A DNA stretch of 64,000 nucleotides from Rossellomorea vietnamensis (GTDB lineage Bacteria; Bacillota; Bacilli; Bacillales; Bacillaceae_B), in the NCBI RefSeq assembly GCF_008180615.1, contig NZ_VTEH01000002.1:62064-126063 (forward strand), read 5' to 3'. The translations under genes were made by a program, and so were the position numbers. This document shows, piece by piece, positions 19,858 to 29,088 of the stretch. The notes under the pieces were generated by a model, which was not told the origin of the DNA, ran no database searches, and saw only the letters and a program-made list of their open reading frames with translations. The number at the start of each line of letters is the position of its first letter. Position 1 is the first letter of the stretch.

Positions 19858-20313
19858 CTAGGCACCTGAGCCCAGCATTTCGACTTTTTCCACAAATTCA
19901 AGTTTTCTCAAGCTGTTCAGCATTTCTTCGATATCCACCATAATATCAGCTACATTTAGGGAAAGTGTGACGTTCGCTCTTCCCTGCAGCGGAATCGTCT
20001 GGTGAATCGTTAGAATGTTGCAGCCCGTTTTGGCCACTTCGCCCAGCAGGCAGGAGAGTGTCCCTGATCGGTCTTCCAGGTGGAAGAACAAAGTGATGAT
20101 CCGTTCCTTCACAATTCTGTGAAACGGAAATACAGTGTCGCGGTATTTATAAAAGGCACTCCGGCTCAGGTCGATGCTGCGGACAGCTTCCCAGACTGAA
20201 CCGGCTTTACCTCTCTCAATCAGCTCTTTGGCTTGCAAGGTTTTCTTCATGGCATCAGGAAGCACGTCTTCCCTTACCAGATAAAATTTTCCGTCCTGTG
20301 CTTTTTTCTGCAA
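19858..20313 (-). CDS. pheB: ACT domain protein PheB
   Basis: A 151-residue ACT-domain protein of the UPF0735/PheB family. The conserved N-terminal block ([32 protein letters not shown]) precedes a C-terminal ACT domain ([32 protein letters not shown]) that probably binds an amino acid. TTG 20313 is preferred because GGGGGA lies 7 bp upstream; the ATG at 20328 has no ribosome site. It follows obg by 28 bp. In B. subtilis pheA (prephenate dehydratase) comes next, but here it is absent and the operon ends. Confidence 0.92.
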   Translation of the reverse strand: MQKKAQDGKFYLVREDVLPDAMKKTLQAKELIERGKAGSVWEAVRSIDLSRSAFYKYRDTVFPFHRIVKERIITLFFHLEDRSGTLSCLLGEVAKTGCNILTIHQTIPLQGRANVTLSLNVADIMVDIEEMLNSLRKLEFVEKVEMLGSGA

Positions 20314-20341
20314 GGCTGGTTCCCCCATTACAAAGCTTCAA

Positions 20342-21634
20342 TCAATCGACGAAGTCAAATTCAAAGTCAAGCAGTCTGACAGTGTCTCCGTCTTTTGCTC
20401 CTCTTTCTCTCAGTGCCTCGTCGACTCCCATGGTGCGCAATTGACGTGCGAACCTTTTTTGAGATTCTTCACGGCTGAAATCGGTCATTTTAAAGAGTTT
20501 CTCTATCTTAGCACCGTTGACAACGAATGTGCCATCCGGTTCTCTTGTGATAAAGAATTCAGCCTCAGCTTTTTCATGTTTATAAAGGACGCGCTGATCT
20601 TTTGTTTCTTCTTCCTCTTCTTGGAACATCGCAAACTGAGGCGTTTCTTCCAGTTTATCAGCAATGGCAAACAACAGATCACGAAGACCTTGTCTTGTCA
20701 CGGCAGAGATTCCGTAGACAGGATAGTCCTCTTTCAGTTGTTCCTTGAAGTTCTTAAGGTTTTCTTCTGAATCAGGCATATCCATTTTATTCGCTACAAT
20801 AATTTGCGGACGTTCTGTCAAACGAAGGTTGTAAGCTTCCAGCTCCGCATTGATTGTCTGGTAATCTTCGTAAGGATCTCTTCCCTCAAGTCCGCTCATA
20901 TCAATGACGTGAACGATGACACGTGTGCGTTCGATGTGGCGGAGGAACTGATGTCCCAGACCTACACCTTCCGATGCGCCTTCGATCAATCCTGGAAGAT
21001 CAGCCATAACAAAGCTGCGTCCGTCTTCCGTTTCAACCATTCCCAGGTTAGGAGCGATGGTTGTAAAGTGGTAATCCCCGATTTTCGGCTTGGCTGCTGA
21101 CACGATGGACAGCAGAGTCGATTTTCCTACACTCGGAAAACCTACAAGTCCGACATCAGCAAGAAGCTTCAATTCCAGCACGATATAACGTTCCTGGCCC
21201 GGCTCCCCTTTTTCCGATAACTCTGGAGCTGGATTGGAAGGTGTCGCAAAACGGGTATTTCCTCTTCCGCCGCGTCCGCCTCTGGATATGACCGCTCTTT
21301 GACCATGCTCCGTCAAATCGGCAATCAATTCTCCTGTATCATCATCCTTGACAATGGTACCAGGCGGAACCTTGACCACCATGTCTTTTGCATTTCTTCC
21401 GTGCATATTCTTGCTCATCCCATGCTCTCCGCGCGGCGCTTTAAAGTGGCGCTGATAGCGGAAATCCATCAGTGTGCGAAGACCTTCTTCCACTTCAAAT
21501 ATCACGTCGGCGCCATTTCCGCCGTCACCGCCAGCCGGACCTCCGTCCGGGACGTATTTTTCACGGCGGTAAGCAACCATTCCGTTACCTCCGTCGCCGC
21601 CTTTTGTATAAATCTTGACCTGATCGACAAACAT
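20342..21634 (-). CDS. obg: GTPase Obg (ObgE)
   Basis: A ribosome-associated GTPase needed for 50S maturation and, in Bacillus, for Spo0A and sigma-B signalling. The 430-residue protein has the glycine-rich Obg fold (residues 1-158, e.g. [18 protein letters not shown]), the G domain with G1 GFPSVGKST (165-173), G3 DLPGLIEGA and G4 NKMD, and a C-terminal OCT domain (from about residue 350). It lies 53 bp after spo0B, the classic Bacillus pairing, and 28 bp before pheB. Confidence 0.97.
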   Translation of the reverse strand: MFVDQVKIYTKGGDGGNGMVAYRREKYVPDGGPAGGDGGNGADVIFEVEEGLRTLMDFRYQRHFKAPRGEHGMSKNMHGRNAKDMVVKVPPGTIVKDDDTGELIADLTEHGQRAVISRGGRGGRGNTRFATPSNPAPELSEKGEPGQERYIVLELKLLADVGLVGFPSVGKSTLLSIVSAAKPKIGDYHFTTIAPNLGMVETEDGRSFVMADLPGLIEGASEGVGLGHQFLRHIERTRVIVHVIDMSGLEGRDPYEDYQTINAELEAYNLRLTERPQIIVANKMDMPDSEENLKNFKEQLKEDYPVYGISAVTRQGLRDLLFAIADKLEETPQFAMFQEEEEETKDQRVLYKHEKAEAEFFITREPDGTFVVNGAKIEKLFKMTDFSREESQKRFARQLRTMGVDEALRERGAKDGDTVRLLDFEFDFVD

Positions 21635-21687
21635 TTATTTTCACTCCTTAAAAAAAGAGGACCACAAGATGGCCTGCTCTCCATAAA

Positions 21688-22215
21688 TTATCTATTTAGA
21701 TTCAAGGATATTAGAAATCCGTTACTATCCATGGTCTCAACCGCAACACCGGGACTGTTTTTTACCAGCCAGTCCTGCAGGCTTTCTTCATCTACTATTA
21801 TCCCATTAAAATCCAATTCAAACCGTGCTTCCTGCTGGCAAATCTTGATGGTTACCATCATATTGTTTTCTTCATAGGGTTTCACGCAGTTTTCAAGAAC
21901 TGAAAAAAGCCCTGTGAACCAGCCAAATAACGTATCATCATTCACATCTGGTTCTTCTGCTTCCAGCACTTCGAATTCCAGCTTGATAAAATGGGTCTGC
22001 CAGTTATAGGTCAGCATCCACTCAGAAAACTTAGGCACCTTAAGATTAGAAAGCTTGGATTCATTCTGGGACTCGGCAACAATTTCTTCAATGATCTGTT
22101 TCGCCCGATCCATTCTCCCTAAATCCATATTGCCTTTGATTAATTGTAATCTATTCATCCAGTCATGGCGGGCATGCCTCAATGCCTCTACCAGGTTCCA
22201 TTCATTATTCATCAT
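21688..22215 (-). CDS. spo0B: Sporulation initiation phosphotransferase Spo0B
   Basis: A 175-residue phosphorelay protein that passes phosphate from Spo0F to Spo0A. It has the four-helix-bundle dimerisation motif around the phosphorylated histidine, LRHARHDWMNRLQLIKGN (H17 corresponds to H30 of B. subtilis Spo0B), and a degenerate ATPase-like C-terminal domain. It is slightly shorter than the B. subtilis protein, mostly at the N-terminus. GGGAG precedes the start. It heads the spo0B-obg-pheB operon. Confidence 0.93.
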   Translation of the reverse strand: MMNNEWNLVEALRHARHDWMNRLQLIKGNMDLGRMDRAKQIIEEIVAESQNESKLSNLKVPKFSEWMLTYNWQTHFIKLEFEVLEAEEPDVNDDTLFGWFTGLFSVLENCVKPYEENNMMVTIKICQQEARFELDFNGIIVDEESLQDWLVKNSPGVAVETMDSNGFLISLNLNR

Positions 22216-22331
22216 AAAACTCCCTATAAAACGGACTTTTCTTATATGTAGTATATCAGAAAAGAATAGGGGAACGAAAAATTTTCCTGTTAAAAAGACA
22301 AAATTCGACTGAACTGTTAAAATTGATCTCC

Positions 22332-22374
22332 ATAAAACAAGAAAACTCTAACCGAATATACGGCTAGAGTTTTC
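22332..22374 (-). terminator. Terminator after rpmA
   Basis: On the minus strand GAAAACTCTAGCCG and CGGTTAGAGTTTTC form a long stem, followed by TTGTTTTAT. It separates the rplU-prp-rpmA and spo0B operons. Confidence 0.88.
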
Positions 22375-22385
22375 TTTAAAAAGCA

Positions 22386-22688
<303 letters not shown>

Positions 22689-23024
22689 CTACGCTTTGAA
22701 GGTTATTTTTATAAACTTGCTATATTCACGTTCTATCGTCTGTAAAGAGACAATCATCCCTTGTAAGAGAAGCTGGACCTTTTCCTCTGTTTCATCCGGC
22801 AGGCCTGCCGGGAATTCACAGTGAAGGTAACCGCCATCAGGCGACTGGTCAATCTCGGGTTGAACCCCGGTCAATGACATGATCGCATTAACGGCACCAA
22901 AGGATACAGCCGATGCTCCGGCACAAACGATATCTTGACCATTCTGCGCAAAATTTGCATGACCATCCATGGAAAAAGAAGAAATTCTTCCTCCCGGATC
23001 TTTAGTGAAGTAAACATTAATCAT
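22689..23024 (-). CDS. prp: Ribosomal-processing cysteine protease Prp (YsxB)
   Basis: A 111-residue cysteine protease that removes the N-terminal extension of L27. The catalytic pair is visible at the expected places: H22 in DGHANFA and C34 in QDIVCAGASA, with the following SFGAVNAI helix. It sits between rplU and rpmA with short gaps on both sides, so enzyme and substrate are made from one transcript. Confidence 0.95.
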   Translation of the reverse strand: MINVYFTKDPGGRISSFSMDGHANFAQNGQDIVCAGASAVSFGAVNAIMSLTGVQPEIDQSPDGGYLHCEFPAGLPDETEEKVQLLLQGMIVSLQTIEREYSKFIKITFKA

Positions 23025-23036
23025 TTTTCAAACGCC

Positions 23037-23345
23037 TTACGCGTTGATTTTGTCAATCGTTACTTTAGTGTAAGGTTGACGATGACCTTGCTTACGACGA
23101 TAGTTTTTCTTAGGCTTGTATTTGAAAACGACTAATTTCTTAGCGCGGCCTTGTTTTTCAACTTTAGCTGTAACAGTAGCTCCATCAACTAATGGACTTC
23201 CTACTTTTACGTTGTCGCCACCTACGAAAAGTACTTTGTCAAAAGTAACTGTTTCGCCTTCGTTTCCTGCAAGCTTTTCAATGTAGATAGATTGTCCCTC
23301 TTCTACTTTGATTTGCTTTCCGCCAGTTTCGATAATTGCGTACAT
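23037..23345 (-). CDS. rplU: 50S ribosomal protein L21
   Basis: A 102-residue 23S rRNA-binding protein with the family start [18 protein letters not shown] and the basic C-terminal signature [19 protein letters not shown]. The ATG at 23345 has AAGGAGGT 7 bp upstream; the longer frame to 23354 overlaps that site. It is the first gene of the rplU-prp-rpmA operon and is preceded by an L21 leader RNA. Confidence 0.97.
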   Translation of the reverse strand: MYAIIETGGKQIKVEEGQSIYIEKLAGNEGETVTFDKVLFVGGDNVKVGSPLVDGATVTAKVEKQGRAKKLVVFKYKPKKNYRRKQGHRQPYTKVTIDKINA

Positions 23346-23457
23346 GAATGGCACCTCCTTATAAACTCAGACTCGCCAAGTACAGGCGTCTTGTTTTGCA
23401 ACAAAAGCTTACTGCCTGAATTGAGCGGTTGTAGCACGGGTGCTACAAAAACTATAA
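23346..23457 (-). ncRNA. Ribosomal protein L21 leader
   Basis: The transcript between promoter and rplU has a perfect stem GTAGCACCCGTGCTAC near its 5' end. A second hairpin, around CGCCTGTACTTGGCG, lies before the SD. Firmicutes carry an autoregulatory L21 leader at this place that L21 or a partner probably binds. The assignment rests on position and these stems; a covariance-model search for the L21_leader family would settle it. Confidence 0.75.
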
Positions 23458-23464
23458 CATAAGA

Positions 23465-23494
23465 ATCCTATCATAAAATCAAGAATGGTGTCAA
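23465..23494 (-). promoter_or_regulatory. Sigma-A promoter of rplU-prp-rpmA
   Basis: On the minus strand TTGACA (23489-23494), 18 bp, TAGGAT (23465-23470). It predicts a start near 23457, just before the leader hairpins. Confidence 0.7.
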
Positions 23495-23718
23495 TAGCTT
23501 TCATGGGAATTAAAATGATTCAGGAAATTGATTCATAAATAAAAACCAGAGTTCTTTGGTCTCCGAGGGGCGTGTACTTTGCACCAGCTGGACTGGACGT
23601 CACGCTTGTCCTGCAGGAAATCGCTTCTGCTGCTGTCCCTCTACGTAAAAAAGAACTACATGGATTAAAGTAATTTAGAAAAAGCAAAATTAAAAGTTAT
23701 GTCCCGAGGAGCAAAAAA

Positions 23719-23912
23719 ATAAGGGGAGATTTTCCCGCTAAGTTCATCTTTTACCTCTTTTAACTGGTAAATAGGGGGAACTTTTCCCCTTATTTAGAGA
23801 AAATGCCCCTGTTTTCTAGTGCTTCGAGTCTAATAAGGGGAAATTCTCCCTCTATTTCAGCTAATTTTTGACACTGCATATTAATTAAGGGGAATTTTTC
23901 CCGCTATTTCAA
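23719..23912. repeat. Degenerate tandem repeat (about 53-bp period), AAGGGGAAATTTTCCC type
   Basis: Four copies of a small imperfect palindrome, AAGGGGAAATTTTCCCGCTATTT-like, begin near 23721, 23773, 23834 and 23887, at intervals of 52, 61 and 53 bp with diverged spacers. The array lies between the rplU promoter and the 3' end of rng. The part of the gap at 23540-23650 holds only possible repeat remnants (GC-rich CTGCAGGA and CTGCTGTCC pieces). No gene was seen. Confidence 0.7.
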
Positions 23913-23981
23913 AAAGCGTAAAGCTCCTTGATCAACTCCGAGAGGGTGAACGCTGGAACTGGAACCATCAACAGGGTTATA

Positions 23982-25439
23982 CTACCGGTTTTCCAATCTT
24001 TTGATTTTATAATACGGTTTGCTCTCTTTAACAACTTGGAACTCAATTTTTTTGTGAATCGTATTTTCCATCTCTTTTAGATAATGAGAATTCTCACCAC
24101 GGAATGCCCGCTGTACATCTTCTGTCGCTTCGATAACTACTTTATCTTCATCTGCAGGATAGAGCTCATAAAGTTCTCTCTCAAGCCTGTAGGCCATGGA
24201 TTCCGCACTAAGCACTCTGCCCTGTCCGCTGCAGGATGGGCAGGTACATGTCGTATACTCAAGCAGCGGCGGCTTTGTCTTCTTCCTCGTCAGCTGAAGG
24301 ATTCCCAACTCCGTGAAGCCGACGATGGTGGTACGTTTACCATCATCGCTGAGTCCAGCCTTTAAAGCAGCGATCACTTCTGTCTCCTGCTGTTCACTCT
24401 TCATTTCAATGAAGTCTATGAGTATGATGCCTGACAGGTTCCTGATTTTCAGCTGCCTGGCGATTTCCTTTGCAGCCATTTTATTGGTTTTCAATACCGT
24501 TTGGGAAAGACCGCTTTTACCAGTGAATTTGCCAGTATTCACATCAATGACCGTCAAGGCTTCGGTAGGTTCAATGACAATAGTCGCTCCTTTTTCCAGC
24601 CAGACGACTCTTTGCATCGCTTTTTCAATTTGTGTTTCTACCCGGTAATGATTGAAAATATTCTCGTGGCCCTGGTAATGGAAAATCGGAGAAGACAGCG
24701 ATACTCCGTGCTGCTGGAAATAGACCTGAAGCTCTTCTTTCCATGCAAAATCATCCGTAATGATTTCAACTTCCTTGATTTTTTTTACTTCCTCCAAGAT
24801 ATCATCCGCCATGACATCCTGCCCGTGAAGCAAGAATGGAGCTTTTCGATTGAGTGATGAAGCATATAAATTTTGGTACTGCTTTCTTAATGCCATGAAT
24901 TCTGTCGTAATCTCTTCATTTGATTTTTGCAGGGAGGCTGTCCTGAAGAGAATGCCTTCCTGGTCCTCTTTCAGTTTCGAGCCAAAGCGGCGCCATTTTT
25001 TCTTCTGTTCTTCATCGGACGCTTTTTTCGAGACAGCCACATAGCGGCCCTGGGGCATATAGACAATGGAAGCCCCTTTCAGTTCTATCACACCTGTGAG
25101 CCTCGGCCCTTTTGTTCCTGCAGGGTCCTTTTTCACTTGAACGAGCAGCTTTTGGCCCTGGTGGAGAAGCTTGCTGATTTCTGCAGAGTTTCTTTCCGGC
25201 TCCTCCAGGGATACATACTCTGCCAGATCATCTATATGTAAAAAACCATTTTTATCTTCGCCAATATTAATAAAAGCAGCATTCAGGCCCTTTTCAACTT
25301 TATCGACACGACCCAGATAAATGTTTCCGACGATCGATTCTTTTTCAGGTTGATAGACATGAAGACTCTCCATAATTCCATCACGCAGGCGGGCCCATCT
25401 TTTTTCCCGTCCCAATGCATTTACGATAATTCTGTTCAT
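23982..25439 (-). CDS. rng: Ribonuclease E/G family endoribonuclease (RNase G)
   Basis: A single-strand-specific endoribonuclease of about 485 residues, with a catalytic-core-only layout. It has an N-terminal S1 domain (residues about 36-125; SIVGNIYLGRVDKVEKGLNA), an RNase H-like/5'-sensor region, the DNase I-like metal site VIDVNTGKF with LIDFIEM, and the zinc-link CTCPSC. No degradosome scaffold tail is present. B. subtilis lacks this family, but many Bacillaceae have it at this site. GAGGAG lies 6 bp before ATG 25439. A hairpin separates it from spoIVFB upstream. Confidence 0.93.
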   Translation of the reverse strand: MNRIIVNALGREKRWARLRDGIMESLHVYQPEKESIVGNIYLGRVDKVEKGLNAAFINIGEDKNGFLHIDDLAEYVSLEEPERNSAEISKLLHQGQKLLVQVKKDPAGTKGPRLTGVIELKGASIVYMPQGRYVAVSKKASDEEQKKKWRRFGSKLKEDQEGILFRTASLQKSNEEITTEFMALRKQYQNLYASSLNRKAPFLLHGQDVMADDILEEVKKIKEVEIITDDFAWKEELQVYFQQHGVSLSSPIFHYQGHENIFNHYRVETQIEKAMQRVVWLEKGATIVIEPTEALTVIDVNTGKFTGKSGLSQTVLKTNKMAAKEIARQLKIRNLSGIILIDFIEMKSEQQETEVIAALKAGLSDDGKRTTIVGFTELGILQLTRKKTKPPLLEYTTCTCPSCSGQGRVLSAESMAYRLERELYELYPADEDKVVIEATEDVQRAFRGENSHYLKEMENTIHKKIEFQVVKESKPYYKIKRLENR

Positions 25440-25460
25440 CAAGAGCTCCTCATTTCGAGT

Positions 25461-25498
25461 ACAAATAGAATAAGACTAACCGCAAGCCGGTCAGTCTT
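25461..25498 (-). terminator. Probable terminator after spoIVFB
   Basis: On the minus strand AAGACTGACCGGCTTGCGGTTAGTCTT forms a stem of about 10 bp followed by a mixed ATTCTATTT tail. The T-run is imperfect. Confidence 0.65.
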
Positions 25499-25535
25499 TT
25501 CATCATAATATGGAGAGAAACTTTACGCAAACGTT

Positions 25536-26402
25536 TCAATATAAATACAGAAGGTCACGGGACTTAGCCGTTGTCATCTTTTCAGTAAAATAAGCATGAA
25601 GAATTTCATTCTCGTCCAGCTTGCCGGCTTCTTTGCCATCAATATAAACAATGAGCGGATGCTTGAATCCTCTATGGAATTTCTCCAGTATAGAGTAAAT
25701 GGTTTCCTCCCCATCCACCTTGAGAGGTTTTAAATCCCGGACGTCTCCGCTTTTACCGTAGTACCTTTCTAATAAAAATCGTATGAAGGTAAATTTCCTC
25801 TGCTTCCATTCTGTCCATAAAGAAAAATACAAAAAGGACAGGATGATCCAGAGATTAAGATGGAAAGGAACCGTCATAAGGACTACCGCATGAAACAGCA
25901 GAAGCGCAGCCAGTGACAGGATCAACGTCCACTGATAGGCGGTGATGAACGTGAACCTGTGCCCAAGCCCAACTGCGAGAAGTTTCCCTCCATCCAGAGG
26001 CCAAATGGGCAGCAGGTTAAACAGCAGCACCATCAAGTTCAATTGAATGAAAAGCTCGTAATGATAAGGAGGCATCAGCCCGGCGGAATAGAGAAGCTTG
26101 GCTCCCCCCATCATCCACAAATGCTGAAGCGGACCGGCTGCCACCACAATGAGTTCTTCCTTCAATGACCGGTTTCCATGCTCATCCATCTCCGCTACTC
26201 CCCCAAATGGCAGGAGGGAAATCCTCTTAATCCGCCAAGAAAAAACATGGGCCGCACCCCCATGTCCTAACTCGTGTATCAATATAATGATAAACAGCAT
26301 GATCAGCTCAACGAAATGGGCGGTCAGAATCGCCAGTCCGGCCGCCGCCCACAGCAGCGGATGAATGTGAACCTTCTTCAGCAGTTTTCCGAATTCATTC
26401 AA
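25536..26402 (-). CDS. spoIVFB: Sporulation intramembrane metalloprotease SpoIVFB
   Basis: A site-2-type protease in the outer forespore membrane that cleaves pro-sigmaK. The 288-residue protein has several transmembrane segments, the zinc motif HELGH (H43, E44, H47) and the third ligand in NLLPIWPLDGG (D137), at the same numbers as in B. subtilis. The C-terminal region (residues about 225-285) is a CBS-like domain that senses ATP. The TTG start overlaps the end of spoIVFA by 8 bp. BofC, which acts earlier in the same checkpoint, is also in the window. Confidence 0.95.
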   Translation of the reverse strand: MNEFGKLLKKVHIHPLLWAAAGLAILTAHFVELIMLFIIILIHELGHGGAAHVFSWRIKRISLLPFGGVAEMDEHGNRSLKEELIVVAAGPLQHLWMMGGAKLLYSAGLMPPYHYELFIQLNLMVLLFNLLPIWPLDGGKLLAVGLGHRFTFITAYQWTLILSLAALLLFHAVVLMTVPFHLNLWIILSFLYFSLWTEWKQRKFTFIRFLLERYYGKSGDVRDLKPLKVDGEETIYSILEKFHRGFKHPLIVYIDGKEAGKLDENEILHAYFTEKMTTAKSRDLLYLY

Positions 26403-27165
26403 ATGTTATCACCTGGATTGGATCTATGAAAGCATCCTCTTTTTTGATGGCAAAATAAAATTCTCCAGTCGATGCATTCTCTTCGTCCGTCACAGTTCCG
26501 ACCGGATCGCCTGCTTTCACTTGTGCATATTGAGTGACCTCGATTGTATTCAGATGCCCGTACCAGGACTCAGACTTATCACCATGCTGAATGATGACAG
26601 TCTGCCCGAGATCCTCTTTCTTTCCTGCAAAGGTGACCAATCCGCCTTTCATGGCTTCCACTAGGGAACCTTTCCCTGTTTCCACCATAATGCCCTGCCC
26701 ATTGCTTTTAAAATTTTCAACGACCTTTGCTGAAGCAGGCAGTGCATAATCAGCTGTCTCCGTCGCTTCAGGCGGGGTGCTGTCTTTTCCCTCAGGAAGC
26801 AAAGCGAGAGGCTTCCCGAATTGATCTTCATACCATGTGGCAACCGCCGCAAACTGAAATTCCTTCGTCATTGTCTGCTGTACATATGAACGCGCTTTAT
26901 CAAACCCAGGTACCTGATTCTGAAAAAGAATAGCCGTGCAAAGAACAATGACACTGGTCCCAAGGATCTTCAGAATGAACATTTCTTTGCTGAACAGGGG
27001 ATGGGTTCCTTCAGAAGGTCCCCCTTCGTAAGATGAAAACCGTTCCCCGCCATACCTTTCTTCGTCCGTTGGAAGCAGCATGCCCCGGGATTCAGAAGAA
27101 TGGGTGCTGCTCATCCGTTTTCTCTTAGCTATCCGCTTTCTGATTTCATCCGCTCGATTCCCCAT
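26395..27165 (-). CDS. spoIVFA: SpoIVFA, regulator of SpoIVFB (M23-like)
   Basis: A bitopic membrane protein of about 256 residues that holds SpoIVFB and BofA in an inhibited complex until cut by SpoIVB. It has a basic N-terminus (EIRKRIAKRKRM), one transmembrane segment near residue 80 (ILKILGTSVIVLCTAILF), and a C-terminal M23 peptidase-like fold (QGIMVETGKG, VIIQHGDKSESWYGHLNTI) lacking the full metal site. ATG 27165 is preferred because AAGGGGA lies 7 bp upstream; the frame open to 27258 would add unrelated residues. A sigma-E-type promoter lies at 27274-27300. Confidence 0.93.
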   Translation of the reverse strand: MGNRADEIRKRIAKRKRMSSTHSSESRGMLLPTDEERYGGERFSSYEGGPSEGTHPLFSKEMFILKILGTSVIVLCTAILFQNQVPGFDKARSYVQQTMTKEFQFAAVATWYEDQFGKPLALLPEGKDSTPPEATETADYALPASAKVVENFKSNGQGIMVETGKGSLVEAMKGGLVTFAGKKEDLGQTVIIQHGDKSESWYGHLNTIEVTQYAQVKAGDPVGTVTDEENASTGEFYFAIKKEDAFIDPIQVITFE

Positions 27166-27273
27166 ATACCATTCCCCTTTTTGTATGCTGGAACGCGTAC
27201 AGCCTGGAGTCTGTAACGATCGGCTTTCGGTGCAGACTCTTCTCCCTGTATAGTACAAGTCCCTTTTGCTATC

Positions 27274-27300
27274 AATGTATGACTTGTCCTTTGGAAATAT
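27274..27300 (-). promoter_or_regulatory. Predicted sigma-E promoter of spoIVFA-spoIVFB
   Basis: On the minus strand ATATT (27296-27300), 14 bp, CATACATT (27274-27281), a full match to the sigma-E -10 pattern CATACAnT. The spoIVF operon is sigma-E dependent in B. subtilis. Confidence 0.8.
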
Positions 27301-27391
27301 GTCTGTTGAAGAGTTTGTTGAATGAAGCGGCTCCCTTGTCAGCAGAATGATGCAGTCCTTTCTCTACGAGGTGAATCATTTTTTTCCCTTT

Positions 27392-28135
27392 GATGTACTC
27401 CGCTCGCCCGGCGAGGTACATCATCTTCTCATTTTTCTCTTTTGATGTACTTCGCTCGCTTAGCGAAGTACATCATCTTCTCGTTTTTTTCTTTTGATGT
27501 ACCCCGCTCGCTTAGCGAAGTACATTATCTCCTAGATTTTCTCTTTTGATGTACCTCGCTCGCTTAGTGAAGTACATTATCTTCTCGATTTTTTCTTTTG
27601 ATGTACCTCGCTCACTTAGCGAAGTACAATATCTTCTCGATTTTCCTTTTTGATGTACCTCGCTCGCTTAGCGAAGTACATTATCTTCTCGATTTTTTCT
27701 TTTGATGTACCTAGCTCGCTTAGCGAAGTACATTATCTTCTCGATTTTCCTTTTTGATGTACCTCGCTCGCTTAGCGAAGTACATTATCTTCTCGATTTT
27801 TTCTTTTGATGTACCTCGCTCGCTTAGCGAAGTACATCATCTTCTCGTTTTTTTCTTTTGATGTACCTCGCTCGCTTAGCGAAGTACATTATCTTCTCGA
27901 TTTTCCTTTTTGATGTACCTCGCACGCTAAGCGAGGTACATCATCTTCTCGGTTTTCCTTTTTAATGCCCCCCGCTCGCCCGGCAAGGTACATCATCTTC
28001 TCGGTTTTCCTTTTTAATGTACCCCGCTCGCCCGGCGAGGTACATCATCTTCTCGATTTTCCTTTCTGATGTACCCCGCTCTCCCTGCAAGGTACATCAT
28101 CTATTGATTTCCCACATTTGATGTACCTCGCTAAC
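27392..28135. repeat. 52-bp tandem array of hairpin units (14 units plus a partial one)
   Basis: Each unit reads TTGATGTACCTCGCT, CGCTT, AGCGAAGTACATTA and then a T-rich spacer ATCTTCTCGATTTTTTCTTT. The first and third parts pair as a near-perfect 12-14 bp hairpin. Central units are almost identical, while terminal units are diverged. Some edge units carry paired changes that keep the stem (for example GCTCGCCCGGCGAGGTAC). The array fills the gap between the spoIVF promoter and minD. No gene is visible in it. Confidence 0.93.
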
Positions 28136-28230
28136 ACATCAGATGCTTCCTTCACCGTTTCTAAACTTTTTTCCACCTATCCTCCCGCCGGCAAATCTGC
28201 AGCTTATCAACTCCTTCCCCCCAACTACAG

Positions 28231-28273
28231 AAAAAACAAAAAAGCCGCTCTGCAAAAATGCAGGACGGCTTTC
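28231..28273 (-). terminator. Terminator after minD (end of the mre-min operon)
   Basis: On the minus strand AAAGCCGTCCTGCA and TGCAGAGCGGCTTT pair (one mismatch) and are followed by TTTTGTTTTTT. Confidence 0.88.
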
Positions 28274-28283
28274 TTTGATTCTA

Positions 28284-29087
28284 TTAAGCTTTTACACCAA
28301 AGAACTTTTTGAGCTTGGTGAATACGCCTTGTTTATCATCATCCAATGATTGAAGCGGCACGGACTCTCCAAGGATTCGGCGGGCGATGTTGCGGTAGGC
28401 TATAGATGCTTTGCTGCTTGGATCCATGGCAATCGGCTCGCCTCTGTTGGAGGATTTAATGACATTGTCATCATCCGCCACAATGCCGATCAGGTCGATG
28501 GACAAGTGAGTCGTGATTTCATCGACGTCCAGCATTTCGCCGCTTTTCATCATATGAGTCCTGATGCGGTTGATGATGAGTTTCGGAGGCTCGATATCTT
28601 CTTTTTCGAGCAGGCCGATGATGCGGTCTGCGTCCCTGACAGCGGAAATTTCAGGTGTGGTTACCACAATCGCCCTGTCAGCACCAGCAACGGCATTTTT
28701 GTAGCCTTGTTCAATTCCGGCAGGACAATCGATGATAATATAATCATAGTCCTGCTTGAGTGTTTCGATCAATTTCTTCATCTGCGGAGGAGAGACCGCC
28801 GATTTATCGCTTGTCTGTGCGGCCGGAAGCAGGAAGAGCTTATCTTCGAACCGTTTGTCTTTTACAAGGGCCTGATGGATTTTACAGCGTTCTTCCACGA
28901 CATCGACCAGATCATAAATAATCCGGTTTTCAAGCCCCATAACGACATCCAGGTTCCGCAGGCCGATATCGGTATCCACCAAACAGACTTTTTTCCCTTG
29001 CAGAGCTAATGCCGTTCCAACATTCGCGGATGTAGTCGTTTTACCTACACCGCCCTTACCTGAAGTGATTACTATAGCTTCACCCAC
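28284..29087 (-). CDS. minD: Septum site-determining ATPase MinD
   Basis: A membrane-binding ATPase that recruits MinC and, in Bacillus, links to DivIVA at the poles. The 267-residue protein has the deviant Walker A motif GKGGVGKTTT near the N-terminus, the switch DTDIGLRNLD, the DCPAGIE motif and a C-terminal amphipathic membrane-targeting helix (VFTKLKKFFGVKA). The start is GTG with GGGGGA 7 bp upstream, immediately after the minC stop. It is the last gene of the mreBCD-minCD cluster. Confidence 0.97.
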   Translation of the reverse strand: MGEAIVITSGKGGVGKTTTSANVGTALALQGKKVCLVDTDIGLRNLDVVMGLENRIIYDLVDVVEERCKIHQALVKDKRFEDKLFLLPAAQTSDKSAVSPPQMKKLIETLKQDYDYIIIDCPAGIEQGYKNAVAGADRAIVVTTPEISAVRDADRIIGLLEKEDIEPPKLIINRIRTHMMKSGEMLDVDEITTHLSIDLIGIVADDDNVIKSSNRGEPIAMDPSSKASIAYRNIARRILGESVPLQSLDDDKQGVFTKLKKFFGVKA

Positions 29088-29088
29088 A

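Noticed and set aside
19236..19943. Plus-strand open frames with LST-type heptads
   Set aside because: They come from the 21-bp repeat, which stays in frame by length alone. No SD sequence or conserved domain is present.
27392..28135. CRISPR array
   Set aside because: Units are repeated in full including the spacer. There are no unique spacers, no cas genes nearby, and terminal units decay as in ordinary tandem repeats. The same holds for the other arrays.
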